From positions 1-32,749 of the forward strand of contig CALQGY020000034.1 of assembly GCA_943330235.2 (NCBI GenBank): 32,749 bases of DNA. The letters are read 5' to 3'. Shown piece by piece: positions 5,146 through 11,875 of the stretch. The notes beneath the pieces are model-generated. The model did not search any database, was not told the origin of the DNA, and worked only from the letters and a program-made list of their open reading frames with translations. Both the position numbers and the translations under genes were made by a program. Source of the DNA: Candidatus Kuenenia stuttgartensis (GTDB lineage: Bacteria; Gemmatimonadota; Gemmatimonadetes; Gemmatimonadales; Gemmatimonadaceae). Each line of letters begins with the position of its first letter. The first letter of the stretch is position 1.

Positions 5146-6335
5146 GCGCGGCGCCACACGACACGATTCATCGACCGGCCGCCCATCGCTGCGCGTCTCG
5201 CTGCGCGTCTCGCTGCGCATCTCGCTGCGCGTCTCGCTGCGCGCAGCGCCAGCGAGGCATCGTCGTGCCGCTGGTGCTGGTGGTCATGATGCTCGTCGCG
5301 GTCATGGCCGCCTCGGTGCAGCAGGTCGCCTGGCGCTCACTGCGTGCCGCCGAGAGCCGGTGGCGGGCGCAGCACGCGCAATATGCGGCGGAATCAGAAC
5401 TCGTCCGCTGGGCATCGAGTTGGGCATCGAGTTGGGCGGCGGAGTCAGCGGCGCTCGTGCCCATTGGAACGCGGCGCGAGCAGACCCGCACGGAGGCCGA
5501 TGGCTGGCGGATCCAACGGTCCGTCGTGCGCACGGGGGTGCTGTCCATGGTGGCGGTCGCGCGCGCCGAACGTGGCGCGTCCTCGGACACGCGAACCGCC
5601 GATGTATCGGGGGGGCGCCTGCGCGATGCGACACTGATCCGGCGCACGGTGTGGCGCGCCTTCTGGTTGGAGCCGCCGCCGCTCCCCATCCTCGGGGCGG
5701 GCACCATCCTGGGGGATGTCTCCGGCAACGCCTCAGGACTCAGCGGACGGGATATCGCCGAGCCCAGGGTCGCTGTGGCTGCGGACGGCGCGGGTGACGA
5801 GTGTGGTCCGCTCCGCGACACGCTGAGCCTCCCGGCGCTGGTCGCCTCCTCAGTTGATCGCGCAACCGTACCTGCCCCCGACACGCGTACGCTCGCACCG
5901 CTAACCGCGGACTCGGCGCGACAGACGTTCGACGCGGCCTGGTCGGCCATGCTCGCCCGCGCGGGCGCCGGGTCGCTGAACGGCGTCGGGGCCGTTTCGC
6001 CCATGGCCCCGTGGCACGCAGTCGTTCTACGTGGGGCCACCGGCGTGACGATTGCCGCTCCCTCTCGCGTGGTCGGCCTCCTCATGATTGAGGGCGACCT
6101 GTTGCTGCGGGCGCCGCTGCGCGTAGACGGGTTGCTGGTCGTGCGCGGCGCGGTGCGCAGTCCCGACGCGGCGCTTGAGGTCCGCGGCGCGTTGGTCGTG
6201 CGGGATGCCGCTCGACGCGGGACGGTGCTGGGCGAGGGGACGGTCGTGCGGTACGCGCCGTGTATGGCGGGTCGGGCGTTGGTCGCGGTGGCGCTGTCAC
6301 GGAATGCCCCGTTCCGTGTCTGGAATAGCCCATGA
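5142..6335 (+). CDS. Minor pilin, PilX/GspK-like
   Basis: This 397-residue protein starts at the ATGA overlap with the previous gene. A long 39-residue leader carries a CASR repeat. It is followed by QRG and a hydrophobic helix (IVVPLVLVVMMLVAVMAASV) that lacks Glu at mature position 5, a trait of GspK/PilX-type subunits that cap the pseudopilus or pilus tip. The segment AAESRWRAQHAQYAAESELVRWA is the usual helix continuation seen in PilX. A second small repeat, WASSWASS, follows. The C-terminal 120 residues (TGVTIAAPSRVVGLLMIEGD..., LRVDGLLVVRGAV...) are rich in short hydrophobic beta-strands, perhaps a beta-helix. The Cys-rich leader is odd; a later start cannot be excluded, though no in-frame Met with a ribosome binding site precedes QRG. 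Confidence 0.7.
   Translation: MSAAPHDTIHRPAAHRCASRCASRCASRCASRCAQRQRGIVVPLVLVVMMLVAVMAASVQQVAWRSLRAAESRWRAQHAQYAAESELVRWASSWASSWAAESAALVPIGTRREQTRTEADGWRIQRSVVRTGVLSMVAVARAERGASSDTRTADVSGGRLRDATLIRRTVWRAFWLEPPPLPILGAGTILGDVSGNASGLSGRDIAEPRVAVAADGAGDECGPLRDTLSLPALVASSVDRATVPAPDTRTLAPLTADSARQTFDAAWSAMLARAGAGSLNGVGAVSPMAPWHAVVLRGATGVTIAAPSRVVGLLMIEGDLLLRAPLRVDGLLVVRGAVRSPDAALEVRGALVVRDAARRGTVLGEGTVVRYAPCMAGRALVAVALSRNAPFRVWNSP
5187..5243 (+). repeat. 12-bp in-frame tandem repeat encoding CASR
   Basis: Unit CGCTGCGCGTCT is repeated four times (third copy has one G to A change) with a partial fifth copy. It encodes Cys-Ala-Ser-Arg units in the predicted cytoplasmic leader of the PilX-like protein, a region removed by prepilin peptidase if processing occurs. 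A further two-copy 12-bp repeat (TGGGCATCGAGT, 5409-5432) lies downstream in the same gene. Confidence 0.9.
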
Positions 6336-6571
6336 AATATCCGTTCGTCCCACTTAAGGCCGAGCGCTTAGGAAACGGTGCCTGAGGGCCGACACTATCA
6401 CAAAGTCAGCATCCGGACCCGGTAGAACCCCTCTGCGAAGCGTTACCTCGCGGGACGCCGGTCGTTAGTGGAGTGAATGGATCGGAATGAACAGGTCGTC
6501 GTGCTCGTGCCATCGCGTCTCGTCGACGCGTCCGGTGCCACGGTGATCACCACAGCGTAACCCCCCAAGCC
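6336..6571. other. Intergenic region before pilM
   Basis: This gap of 236 bases separates the minor pilin genes from pilM. No gene and no strong hairpin were found. No sigma-54 element like those of the pilins is present, and no clear Shine-Dalgarno precedes pilM; a weak TAACCC lies eight bases before its ATG. The promoter of the pilMNOPQ operon is presumably here but cannot be pinned down from the sequence alone. Confidence 0.4.
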
Positions 6572-7615
6572 ATGGCGTTCTTCGGTCGCAAGAAGCTGAC
6601 CGTCGGTCTCGATGTCGGATCTGGCCTCGTCAAAGCGGTCGTCATCGATCACACGAGCGGCTCTCCCGAGCTCGTGAAGGTCGTGGTGACGCCGCTGGCC
6701 GACACCGCGATCGTCGAAGGCGAGGTGATGGACCATGCGCTGGTCGCGGACGCCATCCGCCAGACCATCGATGCCACCGGCGTGAAGACCAAGCAGATCG
6801 TGTCCGCCGTCGGCGGACGTGATGTCATTGTCAAGAAGATCCAGATCGAGCGCGTGAAAGATGCGCAGGCCCGGGAGCTGATGCGCTGGGAAGCGGAACA
6901 GCACGTGCCGTTCGATATGGAATCCGTGGAACTCGACTTTCAGATCCTCGATCCGGATGCAGAGGGTCTCGAGATGAGCGTGTTGCTCGTGGCGGCCAAG
7001 CGCGAATTGGTGGAGGCGAAGCGCGACCTGTTGACCGACGCCGGCGCCGCGCCAGCCGTGATCGATGTGGATGCGTTCGCGCTGCACAACGCGTTCGCGC
7101 TCAATCATCCGGACGCGATGCGCGGCACGGTGGCACTGCTCAACATCGGCCACGAAGCCACCAACCTCAACATCCTCGACGACGGTATTCCGATTCTTAC
7201 GCGTGACCTGACGGTCGGCACGCGGCGGTTTCGCGAGGATCTGCAGCGTGATCATGGCGAGAGTGCCGATGACGCCGAAGCGTTGTTGCGTGGTTTCGAT
7301 CGCACGATCGCGCTCGACGGTGTCGCCGCGCTCCGCGGTGAAGAGCTCGCGATCGGCATGGAGCGGGCCGCCACGTTTCTCGCAACGTCCTCGCGCAGCT
7401 TCGGACAGCTCCGGGCCATCTATGTCTGCGGTGGCGGTGCGCGAGTGCCCGGTTTGTTGGGATGGCTGGCTTCCCGCATGCGCATCCCGGTAGAGCTGGC
7501 CAACCCGCTGGCGCGTCTCACCATTCGAGACGGCGCCATGGAGTTCCTGTCTACGGACGAAGTCGCACCGCTGCTGATGCTGCCGGTGGGACTCGCCCTC
7601 CGCGCTGCGGCTTGA
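6572..7615 (+). CDS. pilM: PilM, actin-like pilus assembly protein
   Basis: This 347-residue cytoplasmic protein has the FtsA/actin-like fold. The N-terminal KLTVGLDVGSGLVKAVVID is the first phosphate-binding loop. Other family segments are RWEAEQHVPFDMESVELDFQIL, the DVDAFALHNAF helix, LLNIGHEATNLNILDDG (second phosphate loop) and YVCGGGARVPGLLGWLASRM near the C-terminus. PilM forms a ring at the inner membrane and binds the cytoplasmic tail of PilN, linking the PilNOP alignment complex to the PilB/PilT motors. It is the first gene of pilMNOPQ; pilN follows after 10 bases. Confidence 0.95.
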   Translation: MAFFGRKKLTVGLDVGSGLVKAVVIDHTSGSPELVKVVVTPLADTAIVEGEVMDHALVADAIRQTIDATGVKTKQIVSAVGGRDVIVKKIQIERVKDAQARELMRWEAEQHVPFDMESVELDFQILDPDAEGLEMSVLLVAAKRELVEAKRDLLTDAGAAPAVIDVDAFALHNAFALNHPDAMRGTVALLNIGHEATNLNILDDGIPILTRDLTVGTRRFREDLQRDHGESADDAEALLRGFDRTIALDGVAALRGEELAIGMERAATFLATSSRSFGQLRAIYVCGGGARVPGLLGWLASRMRIPVELANPLARLTIRDGAMEFLSTDEVAPLLMLPVGLALRAAA

Positions 7616-7625
7616 GGATCGACCT

Positions 7626-8396
7626 ATGATGATCGAAGTCAATCTCCTCCCCGGCGCTAAGAAGACGACGCGTGGTGCCAGCGGATTCGATGTCGCGAGC
7701 GTGCTCGCCAACCTTGGCGCGCGTGTCCGAGATCCGTGGTTGGTCGGCGCGGCAGCCTCTGTCGTGATCGCGGTGGCGGTGGTGGGCATCCTGTTTAACT
7801 CGCAGAACGCTCGCGCCGCCGAGGTCAACGGCCAGGTCGAGCGCGCGGTGCGCGATTCGACGCGTTTTGCGCGCGTGCTCGAGGCGCGTCGCAAGCTGCA
7901 GGCCGAGCGGGACTCCGTGCACCGCCAGTTGCAGATCATCCGGACCATCGACGATAACCGTTACAACTGGGCGCATATCCTCGATGAAATCAGTCGGGCG
8001 CTACCGGCGTATACCTGGCTGACGACACTGGAGCAGACGAGCAAGGCGCCGTTGCCGCCGGGCGCCGACACCTCGAGTGCCGTCGCGCGCTCCGCGCAGG
8101 CGCTGCCTGCGAAAGCGCCGAAGGAGAAGAAGGTTGGAGCCGCCGTTGAGGACTCGGTTAATGTGCACCCCGAACTGACGTTCCGGGTGGTCGGCCAGAC
8201 CGTCGACATCCAGGCGCTGACCATGTTCATGCGTCAGCTCGAGAGCTCGCCGTTCATCCAGCGCGTGTCGCTGACGAAGTCGGAAATCGTCATCGCCGAC
8301 GGCAAAGACGTGACGCAGTTCGAGCTCTCCGCTTCGTACGAAGTACCACCGGCCGGGGTCGTTCGGACCTCGCCGCTCGTCGTTCCGGTTCGCTGA
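7626..8396 (+). CDS. pilN: PilN, inner-membrane alignment protein
   Basis: This 256-residue bitopic membrane protein shows the PilM-binding motif IEVNLLPGAKK right at the N-terminus, a single membrane helix near residues 39-56 (WLVGAAASVVIAVAVVGILF), a long coiled-coil segment (about 57-110) and a C-terminal ferredoxin-like domain. It is longer than most PilN (about 180-210) because of a charged and Ala/Pro-rich stretch in the middle (residues about 140-180). Two adjacent ATGs (7626, 7629) exist; GAGGAT upstream serves as ribosome binding site. It forms a heterodimer with PilO. Confidence 0.92.
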   Translation: MMIEVNLLPGAKKTTRGASGFDVASVLANLGARVRDPWLVGAAASVVIAVAVVGILFNSQNARAAEVNGQVERAVRDSTRFARVLEARRKLQAERDSVHRQLQIIRTIDDNRYNWAHILDEISRALPAYTWLTTLEQTSKAPLPPGADTSSAVARSAQALPAKAPKEKKVGAAVEDSVNVHPELTFRVVGQTVDIQALTMFMRQLESSPFIQRVSLTKSEIVIADGKDVTQFELSASYEVPPAGVVRTSPLVVPVR

Positions 8397-8408
8397 CCCG
8401 AGGATCTC

Positions 8409-9029
8409 ATGGCACTCCTTCCTTCATCCCAGCGCGACCAGATCAAGTTCATGATCGGCTTTGCGGCGGTGGCCCTCGCGGTCGCCTACTACGTGTATCC
8501 GTACGCGAAGCGCGATGAGCAACTGACGGCCGACACCGAGCGTGCGGCGCAGCTCGAAGAGGCGAATCAGAAGGCCGCGCGCGAATTCGCGAGCGGGAGC
8601 ATCGAGCAGCTGCGTACGCAGGCCGCTGAAAATCGCTCGGCGCTCATTGTGATGCGTCGCTTGGTGCCTACGAGCAACGAAGTGCCGGCGCTCCTCGAAG
8701 AAGTCAGCACCGCGGCACGCCGCGCTGGGCTCGACGTTGGTGGCGTCATGCCGGAAGCGGTCATCCCCGGCGAGAAGTACGACACGTATCGCTATACCGT
8801 GACCATCATCGGTGGGTACCACCAGTTCGGCGAGTTTCTGGCCAACGTCGGCTCGCTCGCCCGCATTGTCGCGCCGGTGAACTTCCAAATCGTCTCCAAC
8901 GCCCCTGGGCGGATGCCGTCGGTGAAGTCCGCGGACAAGAACGCGATCGCGTCGACCATCACGCTACAGACGTACGTCGAACGGACAGCGCCGGCCAAAC
9001 CGGCTTCGGCGAAGGAGCAGACCTCGTGA
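8409..9029 (+). CDS. pilO: PilO, inner-membrane alignment protein
   Basis: This 206-residue protein has one membrane helix near residues 14-31 (FMIGFAAVALAVAYYVYPY), a coiled coil (about 35-75), and the PilO core with LVPTSNEVPALLEEVSTAARRAGL and YTVTIIGGYHQFGEFLANVGSLARIV. The C-terminal tail is Ala/Pro/Lys-rich. A GAGGAT ribosome binding site precedes the ATG, the same motif as used by pilN and by the lipoprotein gene. It lies 12 bases after pilN and its stop overlaps the pilP start. Confidence 0.94.
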   Translation: MALLPSSQRDQIKFMIGFAAVALAVAYYVYPYAKRDEQLTADTERAAQLEEANQKAAREFASGSIEQLRTQAAENRSALIVMRRLVPTSNEVPALLEEVSTAARRAGLDVGGVMPEAVIPGEKYDTYRYTVTIIGGYHQFGEFLANVGSLARIVAPVNFQIVSNAPGRMPSVKSADKNAIASTITLQTYVERTAPAKPASAKEQTS

Positions 9030-9535
9030 GGCGAATCATGTTGTCGCAGACGCTGGCCGTCGCGTTCCTCGCGCTCGGTGCGGCACCGATGCAGGCACCG
9101 CTGCTGGCCCAGGGCACGCCGCCCGCGGCCACCGTCACGCGCGAATCCGCCGGCACGATGGGGCCAAGCGCCGCCGCGCAGAAAAAGGCGGTGCCGACAG
9201 AAATCACCATCCAGCGCGAAGTCTTCAGCTACACCAGCAGCGGACGTCGCGATCCGTACAAGTCGCTCATGTCCTCCAGCGATGTCCGCCCGTTGCTCTC
9301 CGATCTGCGGCTGGTGGGCGTAGCGTTCGATCCGGTGGGCAATAACTCGGTCGCGGTGTTGCGCGACACGTTCTCGAAGCAGCAGTACCGCGTGCGAATT
9401 GGTATGCAACTCGGTCGCCTTCATGTCAGTGCCATCAAGCAGAAGGCCGTGGTGTTCACGATGGAAGAGTTCGGATTTAATCGCACGGAAACGCTGCCCC
9501 TGAGCAGTGACACGACGAAAGTGAGGAACCCATGA
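9026..9535 (+). CDS. pilP: PilP, pilus assembly protein linking PilNO to the secretin
   Basis: This 169-residue protein is predicted to be periplasmic. The GTG start at 9026 is chosen because AGGAG lies at 9013-9017 and the codon overlaps the pilO stop (GTGA); an ATG at 9038 is a weaker alternative. The N-terminal signal-like segment (SQTLAVAFLALGAAPMQAPL) has no lipobox Cys, unlike the lipoprotein PilP of Pseudomonas. A low-complexity linker follows. The conserved PilP domain starts at SGRRDPYKSLM, contains LSDLRLVGVAFDP, VAVLRD and YRVRIGMQLGRLHVSAIKQK, and would contact the N0 domain of PilQ. Confidence 0.9.
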   Translation: MRRIMLSQTLAVAFLALGAAPMQAPLLAQGTPPAATVTRESAGTMGPSAAAQKKAVPTEITIQREVFSYTSSGRRDPYKSLMSSSDVRPLLSDLRLVGVAFDPVGNNSVAVLRDTFSKQQYRVRIGMQLGRLHVSAIKQKAVVFTMEEFGFNRTETLPLSSDTTKVRNP

Positions 9536-11856
9536 TGGGACCGACTACCGTCGCGGTGATCACCGCGGCACTTGCACACACGCTGTTGGGCAGTGCCCCG
9601 ACTGGCACCATTCCTCACCGTCTCGCATCGCCGGCCGTGAACACGGTCGTGACCTCGGCGTTCGTCCATGCTGGCACGCACACGGATGACGTCCCCGTGC
9701 TGCGCCGTGTCTCGCGGATCAGTGTCGGACCGGCCGCCACGGGCGCCGAAATCGTAATCGCTATCGATTCCGGTGTCGCCGTGCATCATTTCCTGTTGGA
9801 CGGTCCGTCTCGCCTGGTCGTTGACCTCGGCGGCGCCAGTCTCGCCGTACGCGGCGGGACCTATGACGGCCAGGCCCGTGGGGCCATTCGGAATGTGCGC
9901 CTCTCGCAGTATCGCCCGGACACGGTGCGCCTCGTCATCGATCTCGATGCCGCCCGCACCTATACCGTGGAGCAGAACGGCCGCGAAGTCCGACTGAACG
10001 TGGCGGGCCCGCAGGTGGCCGTCGCGCTCTGGCAGACGAAGTCGGTGAGCTTCGACGCGCCAACCCAGGTGGCCGCCGGTCGTCTGGAATACGCGACGCC
10101 CACCGCCGCACCGCTGAAAGAGAGCACCAGTGCCACGCCCGTCAGCGGTTCGCTCGCCGAACAGTCGCGTGGGGTGGTGTCCAAGGCGGAGCCCGCGTCC
10201 AGCGGGGTGATCCCGACGGCAAGCACGTCGGCAACCTCGTCGGAGTTGGCGCAGGCCAAGGCCGAGGGGAAGGCGGAGGCCCGTGCGGAAGCGCTGGCGG
10301 AAGCGCGCGCGGATGCGAAGGCCATCGCCGATGCGCCCATCACCGGACGCGCCGGCACGATGACGCGCAAGCAGATGCAGCAGCCGTCGAAGCCGCGCAT
10401 CACGGTCAGCTATGACGGGACGGACATTCGCGATGTGATTGCGGCGTTCGCCACGTTCTCCGGGCGCTCCATCATCGTGGGTAAGGACGTGACGGGTGCC
10501 GTCACGGCCGACATCACGGACAAGCCGTGGGACGTAGCACTGCAGGCCGTGCTGCAAGGGCAGGGGCTCGCGGCCACGGAAGATGCCAGCGGCATCATTA
10601 CGGTGGACAGCTATCGCAACCTCGCCTCGAATCAGTCGCTCGAACCGTTGGTCACGCAGATCATCGACGTGAACTACGCGAAGGCCTCGACGCTGCGGCA
10701 GACGGTGCAGGCGCTCTTGGCACGCGATTGCACGGGGCTCAGCACGTTGGCGACCGGCAAGGAGCTGGGCATGCCGATGAATCAGAGTGCGCAGAACGGC
10801 GGCGCGGCCAACCAGGTCAGCGGTCAGGGGTGCGTGGTGCGCGGCTCGGTGGCGGCGGACAGCGCCACGAACAAGTTGATCATCACCGAAGTGCCATCGC
10901 GTTTGCCGGAAATCGTCGCTCGCTTGCAGGAGCTCGACGTGCGCACGCCGCAGGTCGCCATCAAGGCGAAGATCATCTTCGTGAACCGGACCGGGATTCA
11001 GGACATTGGGCTGGCCTACGATCTTGGCACCGGCACGAAGCAGTTCTTCCAGCAGCTGGTGCCGCGTACGGATCCGAGCACGCTCAAGCCCATCGACACC
11101 AACGGCGACGGCGTGCCTGACGCCACGGGTGGCGGAACGCCGTTCAACGGTCCCGCGCGCATCGCACTTGGTGGCAACGCCATCGCCGGCATTGCGAACG
11201 CGAACAACGCGATCAAGCCAAACGCGCTCAATCTCATCTACAGCACCGCACTGGGCCGCTTTCAGCTCACCGCGTTCCTGAACGCGCTGCAATCGTCGTC
11301 GTTGGCCGATGTGCAGTCGGAGCCAAGCGTGACCATTCTGAATAACCGCACGGCGACGATCTTCGTCGGACAGGAAATCCCCATCCGCGTAATCGATGCC
11401 AGCTCCGGCGGCGGCGCGCAGGGCGGCGGTGGAGGTGGCGGCGCCCAGGGTTCCCCGAATGCGCAGGCCTTCTTCCCCCGGGCCACGGTCTCGAAGGAAG
11501 AAGCGGGCATCAAGCTCACCGTCACGCCGCAGATCACGAACAACCGCATGGTGCTGCTCGATCTCATCGCCGAGAACTCCAGCGCGGAGATCTCGAACAC
11601 CGACGTCGGCGTGATCTTCAATCGGCAGAAGGCGGATTCGAAAGTGCTCGTCGCGGACGGTGAGGCGGCGGTCATCGGCGGTCTGACGGTCACCGAGACC
11701 ACGCGCTTCCGCAGCGGCATCCCGGTGCTGATGAACCTGCCCTTTGTCGGACGCCTGTTCTCGCAGAACTCCAAGAACGAGACCAAGCGCGACCTGCTCA
11801 TCCTGGTCACGCCTCACATTCTGGAAGACGGCAGCACGCCGCCTTCCGGCCGCTGA
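9532..11856 (+). CDS. pilQ: PilQ, type IV pilus outer-membrane secretin
   Basis: This 774-residue protein forms the gated outer-membrane channel for the pilus. After a weakly hydrophobic N-terminal signal comes one AMIN domain (about 60-160; VVDLGGASL, VRLVIDLD) that binds peptidoglycan. Then there is a long Ala/Glu/Lys-rich helical linker (about 240-268; AKAEGKAEARAEALAEARAD), the N0/STN domain (about 288-361), an N1 domain (about 374-470) with two Cys, and the secretin barrel domain (about 475-770) ending in RDLLILVTPHIL. A Gly-rich loop (about 624-643) interrupts the secretin domain and is longer than usual. The ATG overlaps the pilP stop. Many PilQ have two AMIN domains; only one is clear here. 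Confidence 0.95.
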   Translation: MMGPTTVAVITAALAHTLLGSAPTGTIPHRLASPAVNTVVTSAFVHAGTHTDDVPVLRRVSRISVGPAATGAEIVIAIDSGVAVHHFLLDGPSRLVVDLGGASLAVRGGTYDGQARGAIRNVRLSQYRPDTVRLVIDLDAARTYTVEQNGREVRLNVAGPQVAVALWQTKSVSFDAPTQVAAGRLEYATPTAAPLKESTSATPVSGSLAEQSRGVVSKAEPASSGVIPTASTSATSSELAQAKAEGKAEARAEALAEARADAKAIADAPITGRAGTMTRKQMQQPSKPRITVSYDGTDIRDVIAAFATFSGRSIIVGKDVTGAVTADITDKPWDVALQAVLQGQGLAATEDASGIITVDSYRNLASNQSLEPLVTQIIDVNYAKASTLRQTVQALLARDCTGLSTLATGKELGMPMNQSAQNGGAANQVSGQGCVVRGSVAADSATNKLIITEVPSRLPEIVARLQELDVRTPQVAIKAKIIFVNRTGIQDIGLAYDLGTGTKQFFQQLVPRTDPSTLKPIDTNGDGVPDATGGGTPFNGPARIALGGNAIAGIANANNAIKPNALNLIYSTALGRFQLTAFLNALQSSSLADVQSEPSVTILNNRTATIFVGQEIPIRVIDASSGGGAQGGGGGGGAQGSPNAQAFFPRATVSKEEAGIKLTVTPQITNNRMVLLDLIAENSSAEISNTDVGVIFNRQKADSKVLVADGEAAVIGGLTVTETTRFRSGIPVLMNLPFVGRLFSQNSKNETKRDLLILVTPHILEDGSTPPSGR

Positions 11857-11875
11857 TCGCGAGGATCTTCGACTC

